A stretch of 64,000 nt of DNA, taken from positions 232,749 to 296,748 of the forward strand of contig NZ_MLAM01000001.1 of NCBI RefSeq assembly GCF_002272825.1, in the 5' to 3' direction. Positions within the stretch are counted from its first letter, which is position 1. The number at the start of each line of letters is the position of its first letter. The notes below the pieces were generated by a model. That model was not told the DNA's origin. It saw nothing but the letters and a program-made list of their open reading frames with translations, and did no database searches. Of the stretch, positions 52,015 through 60,285 are shown one piece after another. The stretch comes from Helicobacter sp. 11S02596-1 (GTDB taxonomy: Bacteria; Campylobacterota; Campylobacteria; Campylobacterales; Helicobacteraceae). Position numbers and translations under genes: made by a program.

Positions 52015-52345
52015 GGGTTGATGAGAAGCGTTAGCGTGAAATAAATCAGGCGGGGGTTAGAATAATTTAGGAATAGAGCAAGATTAAGTGTCTTGCGGAA
52101 TGGTCTTCAGATTCGGGCTTTAACCCGAATCGAGTAAAACATAATGAGCGGGTCTTCAGGTTGGCAGAGCCAACCGAGCAAGCAAAATAAAAACCTATAA
52201 AACTTATCTCCAATATTCAAGCTTGCTTGAATATGAGATGATTACTTTAGGAGCGAAGCAGAGCTTTGCTCTGCGTAGCGGTCTTCAGATTCAGTTTTTC
52301 AAAACTGAATCGAGTAAAAATAATGAAAGTTTGGTTTTTCCATAG
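52015..52345 (+). repeat. Modular hairpin repeats, block 1 after the kinase gene
   Basis: Degraded GGGGTTGATGAG..module, TTTAGGAATAG, GGTCTTCAG (52102) with GATTCGGG/CCCGAATC, GGTCTTCAG (52151) with GGTTGGC/GCCAACC, then TTATCTCCAATATTCAAGC pairing with GCTTGAATATGAGAT, GATTACTTTAGGAGCGAA, GCAGAGC-TTT-GCTCTGC, and GGTCTTCAG (52280) with GATTCAGTTTT/AAAACTGAATC. Confidence 0.87.
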
Positions 52346-52379
52346 TAATATCGCTAGTAATTTTTTCTTATACCAGCTA

Positions 52380-52791
52380 GAAAGGGACTAGGGGGGCTTA
52401 GAATTGCGAAGACCGCCCCCCTAAGCCCCTTTAAAACCCCTACCCCCGTCACGCCCCCTTAGTAATTCCAGATGACAGGGCGTAGATTGCTTGGTTTGAA
52501 AGTGGTTTAAAATTGAAAACCTTATAAAACGGGTTGATGACCAGCGGTAGCTGGGAATAACCCTGTTCTTTAGGAGCGAACACCGATTTAATCGGTGGGA
52601 GCGGTCTTCAGATTCAGTTTGCAAAAACTGAATCGATTAAAAAATAATGAAAACCTTAGAAATCTATCTCCAATATTCAAGCTTGCTTGAATATGAGATG
52701 GTTACTTTAGGAGCGAAGCAGAGCTTTGCTCTGCGTAGCGGTCTTCAGATTCAGTTTTTCAAAACTGAATCGAGTAGGCATAATGAAGACT
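52380..52791 (+). repeat. Modular hairpin repeats, block 2 after the kinase gene
   Basis: A GC-rich hairpin (GGGGCTTAG / CTAAGCCCC, 52392-52429), CCTTATAAAACGGGTTGATGACC with GGGAATAACCC, TTTAGGAGCGAACACCGATT/AATCGGTG, GGTCTTCAG (52603) with GATTCAGTTT/AAACTGAATC, then a near-exact second copy of the AATATTCAAGC and GCAGAGC units and GGTCTTCAG (52740). The block ends exactly at the stop codon of the convergent synthetase gene. Confidence 0.87.
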
Positions 52792-54729
52792 TCATAAAAA
52801 CGACGTGGCTTCGGTGATACTCGAACAAAACAAGATATTGTTTTTTCTGCAAAATGCTTTGGCTTCCTCGACCATCTCCCCGCCAATGAGAATCGGGACA
52901 ACTTTGTGTTTGTAGGCATTTTGCTTGAGGATTTGCACGCTACCGAGCGGGTCGGTCATATCTTGGGGGGTGATAAGCATATAGATAAAACCAATCCCCT
53001 CAAATGTATCGATAATATCAAGTGTGATTTTGTAGCGATCAGCGAGGGCATCCCCGATGATGTCGATAGGGTTGTTGTGCGACCAGTGTTGGGGCAAAAC
53101 AGCATTGAGAGCGTCCAAATCACTTGGGGTGAGTGTATAGAGCGCTTTGCCCTTAGAGACAATCGCATCGGTTAGCACCGTGCCAGGACCCCCCGCATTG
53201 GTGATGATAGCGATTTTATCGCTGTTTTTAAATGATGGTTTCAAAATGAGTGCCTCGATATTATCAAGCACATTCACACCCAAACTCTCCATCAACCCCG
53301 CAAACATTTCATAATTCCCGCTCAGATTGCCCGTATGCGAAAACGCTGCTTTGGCAGCTTCCTCACTCTTGCCTGATTTGAAAAGAAAAATAGGCTTTTG
53401 GCAATTGCGGATAGCCTCTAATAGCGCCTTGCCCTTGCTGATCCCCTCCAGATAGAGCGAAATGCTTTTGCAATGGGGGTCATCTTGGAGCATTGCAATC
53501 AAATCCGAACTTTCCAAATCGATCGCATTACCGGTGCTAAAGATATGTGAAAAGCCGATTCCAAGCGTATTGGCAGTATCCATCAAACCAGCAAGCACCG
53601 CACCCGATTGTGAGATAAACGCCAAATCCCCGCTTTTAAGATTGCCTGTCCCAAAGGTGAGATTAAGCTTCAAAGCGTCGTTAAAATACCCCAGACAATT
53701 TGGCCCTAGCACATTGAAATGGTGTTCTTTAGCAAGCTTGCCAATCTCTTGCTCCTCTGCTTCCCTGCCACTTTCTTTGAAACCCGCTGTGATGACGATG
53801 AGATTTTTCAAGTTTTTCTTCACCAGATCTTTGATCGTAGGGATAACACATTTTGCCGGGATAGCCAGCACCGCCGTATCGATGTCGCCCTCTATTTCTT
53901 CGATACTTTTAAACAAGGGCTTGCCCAAAAGCTCGCCCCCTTTTTGATTGATGAAAAACAACTCCCCTGCAAAACCGATGGCATTTTTTGCCACCACATA
54001 GCCGGCTTTGGTTTTATCCGTGCTTGCCCCGATGATAGCAATGCGTTGATTACTCAAAAAATTCGGGCGTTCGAGCGTTGGGGTGCTTGGGGTGCTAGAG
54101 GGCGCTTTTTTGATACGGGCATCGACAGCGATGAGACCATTTTGCGTGAGTTTGAGAGGATTGATGTCAAGCTCTTTGATATCAGGATTGTCTTTGATGA
54201 GGTTTTGGACCTTTTTGATGAGCGCAACCACCTCGCTTATTGCGTGCTTGCTCCCGCGGTAACCCTCAAAAAGTTTGGAGATTTTAGTCGTTTTGAATGC
54301 GCGCAATATTTCATCTTCTTTGGCTTCAGAATCAATATAACAAATGTCTTTATAAAGCTCGAGATAAACCCCACCTTTTCCAAAAAGTATCACATTTCCA
54401 AATGTATTATCCTCAATAGAACCCACATATAATTCTTCTCCATTGAGCATTTGTGTAATTATGAAACAATCTTTTTCATCCAGAGGAATCTTGTGAATTT
54501 CTTGGATAGTCTGCTTCATTTTCTCTCGGGCAATTTGAAGCTCTTCGTTGGAATTAAGATTCAGCACAACCCCGCCCACATCGCTTTTGTGAATGATTTT
54601 GGGGGATTGGATTTTTAGCACCGCAGGAAAGAAATCCACACAAATAGGTTCATCCATTCCAACAACCCGATACAGGGGCGTTGGAATGCCATATTTTTTA
54701 AGCCATTCATAAAGTTCGCTTTCTGTCAT
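52792..54729 (-). CDS. Acetate--CoA ligase (ADP-forming) type acyl-CoA synthetase, ATP-grasp domain first
   Basis: A 645-aa protein of the NDP-forming synthetase family. Residues ~1-215 are the ATP-grasp (beta) domain: SPKIIHKSDVGGVVLNL, FGNVILFGKGGVYLEL, DINPLKL. Then a CoA-binding domain (IAIIGASTDKTKAGYVV, ~230-350) and two ligase-CoA domains with GDLAFISQSGAVLAG and the phospho-His loop in AAKAAFSHTGNLSGNYE. The more common fused order is alpha then beta, so beta-alpha is the less usual arrangement. It converts acetyl-CoA or another acyl-CoA plus ADP to acid plus ATP, or the reverse. The last codons meet the hairpin repeat block. Confidence 0.87.
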   Translation of the reverse strand: MTESELYEWLKKYGIPTPLYRVVGMDEPICVDFFPAVLKIQSPKIIHKSDVGGVVLNLNSNEELQIAREKMKQTIQEIHKIPLDEKDCFIITQMLNGEELYVGSIEDNTFGNVILFGKGGVYLELYKDICYIDSEAKEDEILRAFKTTKISKLFEGYRGSKHAISEVVALIKKVQNLIKDNPDIKELDINPLKLTQNGLIAVDARIKKAPSSTPSTPTLERPNFLSNQRIAIIGASTDKTKAGYVVAKNAIGFAGELFFINQKGGELLGKPLFKSIEEIEGDIDTAVLAIPAKCVIPTIKDLVKKNLKNLIVITAGFKESGREAEEQEIGKLAKEHHFNVLGPNCLGYFNDALKLNLTFGTGNLKSGDLAFISQSGAVLAGLMDTANTLGIGFSHIFSTGNAIDLESSDLIAMLQDDPHCKSISLYLEGISKGKALLEAIRNCQKPIFLFKSGKSEEAAKAAFSHTGNLSGNYEMFAGLMESLGVNVLDNIEALILKPSFKNSDKIAIITNAGGPGTVLTDAIVSKGKALYTLTPSDLDALNAVLPQHWSHNNPIDIIGDALADRYKITLDIIDTFEGIGFIYMLITPQDMTDPLGSVQILKQNAYKHKVVPILIGGEMVEEAKAFCRKNNILFCSSITEATSFL

Positions 54730-54878
54730 TATTTCTCCTTGAAAATTTGTTTTGTATGTGTATATTATAGATTAAGTTTTACGTTTCTTCGATGAGTTTG
54801 CAAGAGTTTGAAATTTTTTATCAAAATTTATTTTTAATTGGAGTATGATTTCCATCAAAAATTTTAAGGAAAAAAATA

Positions 54879-55703
54879 ATGAAAGAATATTTAGGGTTTG
54901 GCGTTGCCGGAAATTTTGCCAATCATCTAGAGCAAGCGGGGGAGTCTAGCGATTTTGCCGATATTATCGGGGAAGAAAAAGACGCTCCCAAAGGGATTTT
55001 TCCTTTTTATATCCCAAGCAGTGCGACGCCTTTGGGTAGGTATTGTATCAATAATCACGCCATTGTTTTGCCCAAAGATAGCACTTTCAATGTCCAAGCA
55101 GAGCCAGAAGTTGGCTTGGAATGCGAACTAAAATACGAGGATGGCAAAGTAACCCAGGTGATTCCAAGATATTTTATGGCATTTAATGACGCTTCGGTGA
55201 GGAATGACAAAAATGCCACCAAGCTTTCACAGAAAAAAAACTTTTCAGAAGGCTCAAAGGCAATGGGAAAAAAAATCCCCATTGATTCGTTTGCACCTGG
55301 CGGAATCTGTGATGATTATTCCATCGCTTCTTTTTTGATTTGCGATAATGAGGTTCATATGTATGGCGAAAATAGCGAACTCACCGGCTATAGTTATTTT
55401 TATCAAAAACTTATCGATTGGATAAAATCCAAGCTCAACACCCAAAAAGAATTTTCTGTTTTGGAGGATTTGGGTGCGGTGCTCAAAGAGGCCAATTATC
55501 CCACAAAAATCATCATCGCCATCGGGGCGACACGCTACACACATTTTGCTGAGAAGAGATTTTTGAAAAAAGGTGATGTCATCGCTATTGTCGTGTATAA
55601 CCACAAAACCTATACGCTTCAAAATATCAAAGAAATCATCTCGAATGCGTGTATCCCATCGGATCTCAAAGACATTTCTATTATCAGGCAAGAGGTTGTT
55701 TAA
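54879..55703 (+). CDS. DUF5718 family protein
   Basis: A 274-aa soluble protein beginning KEYLGFGVAGNFANHLEQAGE, a signature I associate with a family found mainly in Campylobacterota (DUF5718). It also has CINNHAIVLPKDSTFNVQAEPEVGLECEL, RYFMAFNDASVRND and NFSEGSKAMGKKIPIDSF; the latter order and Glu/Asp pattern recall the fumarylacetoacetate hydrolase-like fold, but this is an impression only. It starts after TTAAGGAAAAAAAT. A TATGAT at ~54844 may be its -10. Function is unknown. Confidence 0.75.
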   Translation: MKEYLGFGVAGNFANHLEQAGESSDFADIIGEEKDAPKGIFPFYIPSSATPLGRYCINNHAIVLPKDSTFNVQAEPEVGLECELKYEDGKVTQVIPRYFMAFNDASVRNDKNATKLSQKKNFSEGSKAMGKKIPIDSFAPGGICDDYSIASFLICDNEVHMYGENSELTGYSYFYQKLIDWIKSKLNTQKEFSVLEDLGAVLKEANYPTKIIIAIGATRYTHFAEKRFLKKGDVIAIVVYNHKTYTLQNIKEIISNACIPSDLKDISIIRQEVV

Positions 55704-55728
55704 TCATTATAAAAAACAAGAGGTAAAA

Positions 55729-55935
55729 ATGAATCTAAAAACATTAAAAGAAGAATTTTACGCATTGATTGAAGAGATTGAAGAAAATATCAGTTATCAG
55801 AAATATAAAGTTGAACAACTCAATTCTGTAGAAGAATTGCTTGAAATAGCGACTTATCTGAGAACAGATGTTCCTAGACAGCTTGAGGATGTATTTTTTA
55901 ATATGGAATCAAAAATCATTGAGGATTGGAACTAG
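55729..55935 (+). CDS. Small acidic helical protein of unknown function
   Basis: 68 aa: KTLKEEFYALIEEIEENISYQ..QLNSVEELLEIATYL..RQLEDVFFNMESKI. It looks all-helical, strongly acidic and possibly coiled-coil, with no signal peptide or Cys. AGAGG lies seven bases before the ATG, and it follows the DUF5718 gene after 25 nt, so it is probably translated from the same message. A longer frame in this phase starting upstream overlaps the DUF5718 gene and is not credible. I do not recognise the family. Confidence 0.6.
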   Translation: MNLKTLKEEFYALIEEIEENISYQKYKVEQLNSVEELLEIATYLRTDVPRQLEDVFFNMESKIIEDWN

Positions 55936-56108
55936 ATCCTTAAAACGTTTGACTTTCATACCAAACAAGAACGGCTAAAGCCCAATAATTCTTGGGAACA
56001 TCTATAAAATTTGTTAGAGGGGAGATTCCCTCTAAATCGATAGTTTTTGATAGGATTTATGGGTTGGTAACAACTGCGATTTCCCCAGTAACGCACGCAA
56101 AAATGCCC

Positions 56109-56426
56109 TCAAAATAGTGTCAATAAAACAACCGAACCCAACACAAAAACAACGCCGATATAGCCAATCACATTCAAGCGCTCACCAAAAAACACATAAC
56201 CTCCCAAAATCGTCCCAATAATGCCAATAGCGCCCCACACCGAGTAAGCCACACTCAAGGGGATTTCTTTTATCGCAAATGAAAGCGAGACAAATGCACC
56301 CAACACCAAAATAATGCAAGCGAGACCATAGGCTTTTTTCTTGAAACCATCGGATTTTTTTAACATCAGATTCCCCAAGACATCAAGAACAGCAGCCAAG
56401 ATCACAAAAGCAAAATAAGCATTCAT
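56109..56426 (-). CDS. SMR family exporter subunit (second of a pair)
   Basis: A 105-aa four-helix small multidrug resistance protein. AAVLDVLGNLMLKKSDG in helix 1 has Asp in place of the usual Glu14 region charge, and PLSVAYSVWGAIGIIGTILGG is the conserved helix-3 signature. It overlaps the preceding SMR gene by four nt, the usual layout of heterodimeric pairs such as MdtIJ or YkkCD. Substrates of such pairs are cations or polyamines. It is the last gene of the minus-strand run. Confidence 0.88.
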   Translation of the reverse strand: MNAYFAFVILAAVLDVLGNLMLKKSDGFKKKAYGLACIILVLGAFVSLSFAIKEIPLSVAYSVWGAIGIIGTILGGYVFFGERLNVIGYIGVVFVLGSVVLLTLF

Positions 56427-56779
56427 TTTTTCTCCGATTCTTTTTTCTCGCCTAGATTGATTAGGATAATCCCGATAATGCCGAGGGCGATGCCTAGTTT
56501 TTGATAAAAATTTGGCACTTCATCAAACACTACGATCCCAAAACCCACAATCAAGACCAATCCCAGCACCTCCCACATCGCATAAGCCGTGCCTATGGGA
56601 ATCGTGCGCACACAAAGTCCCATAAAATAATACGAAAGGATGATAAAAACTCCCATCATCACATAGCCCACCAGCGGCGAAAACGCTTTGAGCGATAAGG
56701 TTGCGATCACTTCTGCGGCAATAGCGATAACCAAAAATACCCACGCTTTGAGTTGTCCTTCTCGAGGCTGATTAGACAT
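56423..56779 (-). CDS. SMR family exporter subunit (first of a pair)
   Basis: A 118-aa four-helix protein. The essential Glu is in IAAEVIATLSLKAF (helix 1), and IPIGTAYAMWEVLGLVLIVGFG is the SMR helix-3 signature. The N-terminus has a ten-residue soluble lead and the C-terminus is charged (GEKKESEKK). It overlaps lgt by eight nt at its start and its partner by four nt at its end, so the pair is made with the lipoprotein enzyme. It likely works as a heterodimer with the downstream product. Confidence 0.88.
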   Translation of the reverse strand: MSNQPREGQLKAWVFLVIAIAAEVIATLSLKAFSPLVGYVMMGVFIILSYYFMGLCVRTIPIGTAYAMWEVLGLVLIVGFGIVVFDEVPNFYQKLGIALGIIGIILINLGEKKESEKK

Positions 56780-57623
56780 TTTTTTGACCTTTTTGTTTTT
56801 TGATATAAAACAACAAACCCAAAGACACGCCCATCATCACAACGCTTAGGATTTGCCCCATACTCAAGCCAAATATATAATGACCCATTTGCGGGTCGCT
56901 CTCTCGCCAAAATTCTGCGACAAAGCGCATAAATGCATAAGAAATCCCATACACGACGATAAGCATCCCTTGAGTTTTTAGCATTTTTTTGGCAATCATC
57001 ACGATGATAAACACAACGATTCCCTCCAAAAATGCCTCAATCAACTGGCTAGGGTATCGCAAAACCCCACCAACAAGAATGCCAATTTTCTGCCCCCACA
57101 CCGCATCTGCTGGGACAGGACGCCCATAAAGTTCTTGATTTAAAAAATTGCCGATTCGCCCAAAAACATAGCCCAATGGCACACTGATGGCAACCAAATC
57201 CATATAAAGCAAAAAGTTTTGGTGTTTTTTGTAAGCAAAAAGGATCGAAGCGACCAAAAAGCCTACCAATGCCCCGTGATAGCTCATCCCTCGGATACCC
57301 ACAAAATCACCCTGTGCGTCAAATGGATTAAAAATCTGCCACGGATGGGTAAAATAATACAAACTATGGGGATCATAGATGGCGATATAGCCTATCCTCG
57401 CACCCAAAATCACACCGATTTCAACCCAAATAAAATAACTTTCAAGGTTTTTGTTACTGATAGGGAAGCGTTTGGGGTCTTTTTTTATCACACGTTTTGC
57501 CATATAAAGGGCAACCAACAAAGAAAGCACATACGCAATGCCATACCAATGCACCGAGATCCCAAAGATCTCAAAGGCAACGGGGTTGAATGCGCTATAG
57601 ATTTGATTCCACTGGCTATACAT
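56772..57623 (-). CDS. lgt: Prolipoprotein diacylglyceryl transferase
   Basis: A 283-aa inner-membrane enzyme with about seven helices that adds diacylglycerol to the lipobox Cys of lipoproteins. ISVHWYGIAYVLSLLVAL, GARIGYIAIYDP, GMSYHGALVGFLVA (the HGG/HGAL region) and the signature GRIGNFLNQELYGRPV are present, as is RYPSQLIEAFLEG. Normal length. It sits downstream of the STAS-like gene by nine nt. Confidence 0.97.
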   Translation of the reverse strand: MYSQWNQIYSAFNPVAFEIFGISVHWYGIAYVLSLLVALYMAKRVIKKDPKRFPISNKNLESYFIWVEIGVILGARIGYIAIYDPHSLYYFTHPWQIFNPFDAQGDFVGIRGMSYHGALVGFLVASILFAYKKHQNFLLYMDLVAISVPLGYVFGRIGNFLNQELYGRPVPADAVWGQKIGILVGGVLRYPSQLIEAFLEGIVVFIIVMIAKKMLKTQGMLIVVYGISYAFMRFVAEFWRESDPQMGHYIFGLSMGQILSVVMMGVSLGLLFYIKKQKGQKNV

Positions 57624-57632
57624 TTTGAATCC

Positions 57633-57956
57633 TTATTCGCTTTTGATACAGACTTCAAATTTATCGATGAGTTCGAGCGTCTTAAACAATTGGAGCAATT
57701 TTACATCATTGGTGGCGATTTTGACATCAATAGAATCATTTTCCTTGAGTTTCAAGAGGTAGCCAATTGTATAGGAATTGATAGGATAAACATCCACAAA
57801 AAACAAAAAAAGGGTTTTGTCAGTCTTTTTGGCAAGCTCCGTGATAGCCGGCTGCATTTTTTCTCTAAATTCTAAAAAATCCTCATAAGTCTTGAGTTTT
57901 CCGCTGAATCGGATAAACATTTGATTTTGTTCGGTTTCTGAAATGCTAAGTGTCAT
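57633..57956 (-). CDS. STAS-like protein (putative anti-sigma factor antagonist)
   Basis: A ~107-aa protein: LSISETEQNQMFIRFSGKLKTYEDF at the start, TLFLFFVDVYPINSYTIGYLLKLKEN in the middle (the position where RsbV-like proteins have D-x-x-x-I/V-S/T-S-x-x-L/I), and LLQLFKTLELIDKFEV at the end. Ser62/Tyr63 of INSYT could be the phosphorylation site. Its start overlaps the stop of an upstream HATPase gene, the order expected for an RsbW/RsbV partner-switching pair. Start choice among GTG 57962, ATG 57959 and ATG 57956 is uncertain; AGGG lies upstream. Family assignment is from pattern and context. Confidence 0.6.
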   Translation of the reverse strand: MTLSISETEQNQMFIRFSGKLKTYEDFLEFREKMQPAITELAKKTDKTLFLFFVDVYPINSYTIGYLLKLKENDSIDVKIATNDVKLLQLFKTLELIDKFEVCIKSE

Positions 57957-57958
57957 CA

Positions 57959-58402
57959 TCACCCTACCAGAGATATTTTTTCATAAGCTATCTTCCCTAT
58001 ACGCCCATAAGAATGGCTTTCACAAAGATATTTTATTATTTTTTTGCCATTGCCACCAAAAAAGTTTTGTGGTTGCTTTACCTGCGGTTGTTTGGTCTGC
58101 AAATTTTTTGTTTGATAGCAAGGCTCATAAGAGATAATAATCTCAAGACGCTTCTTTTGATGGGAGAATGCGAGCTGGATTTTTTGCGGGCTTCTTTTTG
58201 CCCTGCCTGCAAAAATATCATCTTTTGATAGATTGCACACAGCGTGTTCAACGATATTTGCAAGGATTTCAAATAAGACAATATGCATATCGTGATGTCT
58301 AGTCGGAATAAAAACAGGGAGCTTATAAAGTAGCTTGTCAATGGCGTGCAAATCTGCCCCCACACTAAAGAAAATCATCGCTGGCTTTGGCGATAAATTC
58401 AT
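57959..58402 (-). CDS. RsbW-like HATPase (putative anti-sigma/serine kinase)
   Basis: A 147-aa GHKL ATPase without a receiver or dimerisation domain. HIVLFEILANIVEHAVCNL is the N box (the Asn that binds magnesium), and NFFGGNGKKIIKYLCESHSYGR is a G2-like glycine loop. This is the layout of RsbW/SpoIIAB-type kinases that bind a partner and phosphorylate a STAS antagonist, and a STAS-like gene follows with overlap. The D-x-G segment is degenerate (ISYEPCYQ), so catalytic activity is doubtful. It overlaps the upstream pseudouridine synthase gene by 38 nt; ATG 58378 is an alternative start. Confidence 0.6.
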   Translation of the reverse strand: MNLSPKPAMIFFSVGADLHAIDKLLYKLPVFIPTRHHDMHIVLFEILANIVEHAVCNLSKDDIFAGRAKRSPQKIQLAFSHQKKRLEIIISYEPCYQTKNLQTKQPQVKQPQNFFGGNGKKIIKYLCESHSYGRIGKIAYEKISLVG

Positions 58403-59084
58403 ACCCTAGCAAAGCGATTTTATGGGCGTGCAACATCAAGCGCTTCGCATTTGAACCCCCATAGAGGCTATCGCCTACGATGGGATGACCGATACTTTGG
58501 AGATGGACGCGGATTTGATGGGTGCGCCCGGTTTTGATGATGATTTCAAGCAAGGTTTTTTTGCCGATGATTTTTAAGGGCTTAATCAATGTTGTTGCAT
58601 TCAAGCCATCTTTAGAAATCTTGCTTTTAGCGTGCGTGCCTTTGAACGTAAGAATAGGCTTGTTGATCTCGCAAGCCTCTGCGATGATCCCATCGGTGAT
58701 AGCTTGATATTCTTTATACACCGCTTGTTTTTTGAATGCCATTTTGGCTTGGATATGAAAGGGGCTGTTTTCAATCACGAGCAAGATCACCCCGCTGGTT
58801 TCTTTATCGAGGCGGTGGAGTAAAACCCACGGCGCAAACATCTTCGCAAGGGCATAACTCTCCACAAAGGGCGGTTTATTAATAGCAAGAATATTTTCAT
58901 CTTCAAAGATGATTTGGGGTTTGGTAATAGGTGCGATGTCAAAAATAGAATTTTTAGCCAACTCCGCCCTTGCGATGGTGATTTTTTTGCCATTAACGCT
59001 GATACGCCCATCATCGATGAGGGATTTGGCTTTTTTATGCGAAATTTTTTCTTGGAGGCTTAGGAGCTTATAGGCTTTATCCAT
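58365..59084 (-). CDS. RluA-family RNA pseudouridine synthase
   Basis: A 239-aa enzyme. The N-terminal S4-like segment (DKAYKLLSLQEKISHKKAKSLIDDGRISVNG) binds RNA. The catalytic loop is LLHRLDKETSGVIL, and KTGRTHQIRVHLQSIGHPIVGDSLYGG is the conserved C-terminal element. ATG 59084 follows GGAGGAA; a longer frame upstream lacks support. It overlaps the end of kdtA by eight nt. It corresponds by position to the pseudouridine synthase gene beside kdtA in H. pylori. The RNA target is not known. Confidence 0.93.
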   Translation of the reverse strand: MDKAYKLLSLQEKISHKKAKSLIDDGRISVNGKKITIARAELAKNSIFDIAPITKPQIIFEDENILAINKPPFVESYALAKMFAPWVLLHRLDKETSGVILLVIENSPFHIQAKMAFKKQAVYKEYQAITDGIIAEACEINKPILTFKGTHAKSKISKDGLNATTLIKPLKIIGKKTLLEIIIKTGRTHQIRVHLQSIGHPIVGDSLYGGSNAKRLMLHAHKIALLGYEFIAKASDDFL

Positions 59085-60285
59085 TCGATTCCTCCGTGAT
59101 TTTGGCAATGAGAGCACTAAGCTTGTTTTCTTGATCTTTTATCAAGGCGTGGGGCAAAGATGTGAAATCTAAAAGCGTATCTTTGAGCGTGTTTTCATCG
59201 ACCATCACATACCCCTCGACGGCTTCAAACAAAGCATTTTGATTAAAAATATGCGGTCCAGTGATGAGCTTGGTCCCAAAAAATGCCGGCTCGAGGGGAT
59301 TATGCCCGCCAACTTTGGCAAAAGACCCGCCCAAAATAACCACATCTGCGATGGCATAAAGATTATTGAGTTCGCCTAAGGTATCAACAAGGAGCACATC
59401 GCCGTTTTGAGAAAATCCGACTTGGGAAAAAACCTCGTAGGTATAGGGTGAGGGGAGCATTTTTTTGATGATTCTTTCGACTTCATTGAAACGTTCGGGG
59501 TGTCTGGGGGCGATGAGTAGCGCACAATCTGGCAGGGATTTTTTGAGATTCAAAAATGCTTCTAAAATCAATGCCTCCTCGCCATAATGCGTGCTTGCTG
59601 CGAGGATAAGGGTGTGCTGTGGCTTTTGATAATCGGTAGTTTTTGTCGGCTTGCAGAGGATTTTTAGATTGCCAAATACTTCGATATTTTTCGCCCCCAG
59701 ACTTTGCAATCTCTTTTCATCAGCATTTTGCTGGGCAAGCACCTCATCGATTTGCCCAAAAATCTTTTTATAAAACCAAGCAAATTTCTTATAACGACCC
59801 CAAGAACGTGATGAGATACGGGAATTAATCAGCAACGTTTTTGCACCAACATTTTTGGCAGTCTTAAAAAGCAAAAACCACAGCTCCGCTTCGGTAACTA
59901 CAAGCGTTTGGAGGGATTGGAGTTTTTTTGCCCAAAATGGGATAAAAATCTCAAAAGGTAAAAATTTGATTTCAATATGGGGATAGTCGTGATAGGTTTT
60001 ACTTGCAAGCTCGAAGCCCGTCTGTGTGATAAGAGTCAGCAAAATCGGTCTTTGCGGGGCTTGCTTGATGATGGCTTTGATGATGGGTTCAAGCGATTTT
60101 ATCTCACCATAAGAACAGGCGTGAAACCAAAAATGCGGGCAAGAATGCAGAGAAAAATTTTTGAGAAAAAATCGCGCCGGGATCGAGCGCTTGTGTTTGG
60201 ATCGAAAAAGAGTGAAAAATAATAATGGAACAGAAATAATATAAAGGAATAAAAATGCTAAATAATATACCACTGCAAACATCAA
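59077..60285 (-). CDS. waaA: 3-deoxy-D-manno-octulosonic acid transferase
   Basis: A 402-aa GT30 enzyme that adds Kdo to lipid A precursor at the inner membrane. An N-terminal membrane anchor lies at ~3-25. FWFHACSYGEIKSLEPII holds the catalytic Glu, LLINSRISSRSW and LAASTHYGEEALIL are conserved, and GGHNPLEPAFF is the diagnostic C-terminal motif. Also called kdtA. Normal length. It overlaps the FlgZ-like gene by four nt. Confidence 0.96.
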   Translation of the reverse strand: MMFAVVYYLAFLFLYIISVPLLFFTLFRSKHKRSIPARFFLKNFSLHSCPHFWFHACSYGEIKSLEPIIKAIIKQAPQRPILLTLITQTGFELASKTYHDYPHIEIKFLPFEIFIPFWAKKLQSLQTLVVTEAELWFLLFKTAKNVGAKTLLINSRISSRSWGRYKKFAWFYKKIFGQIDEVLAQQNADEKRLQSLGAKNIEVFGNLKILCKPTKTTDYQKPQHTLILAASTHYGEEALILEAFLNLKKSLPDCALLIAPRHPERFNEVERIIKKMLPSPYTYEVFSQVGFSQNGDVLLVDTLGELNNLYAIADVVILGGSFAKVGGHNPLEPAFFGTKLITGPHIFNQNALFEAVEGYVMVDENTLKDTLLDFTSLPHALIKDQENKLSALIAKITEESNG

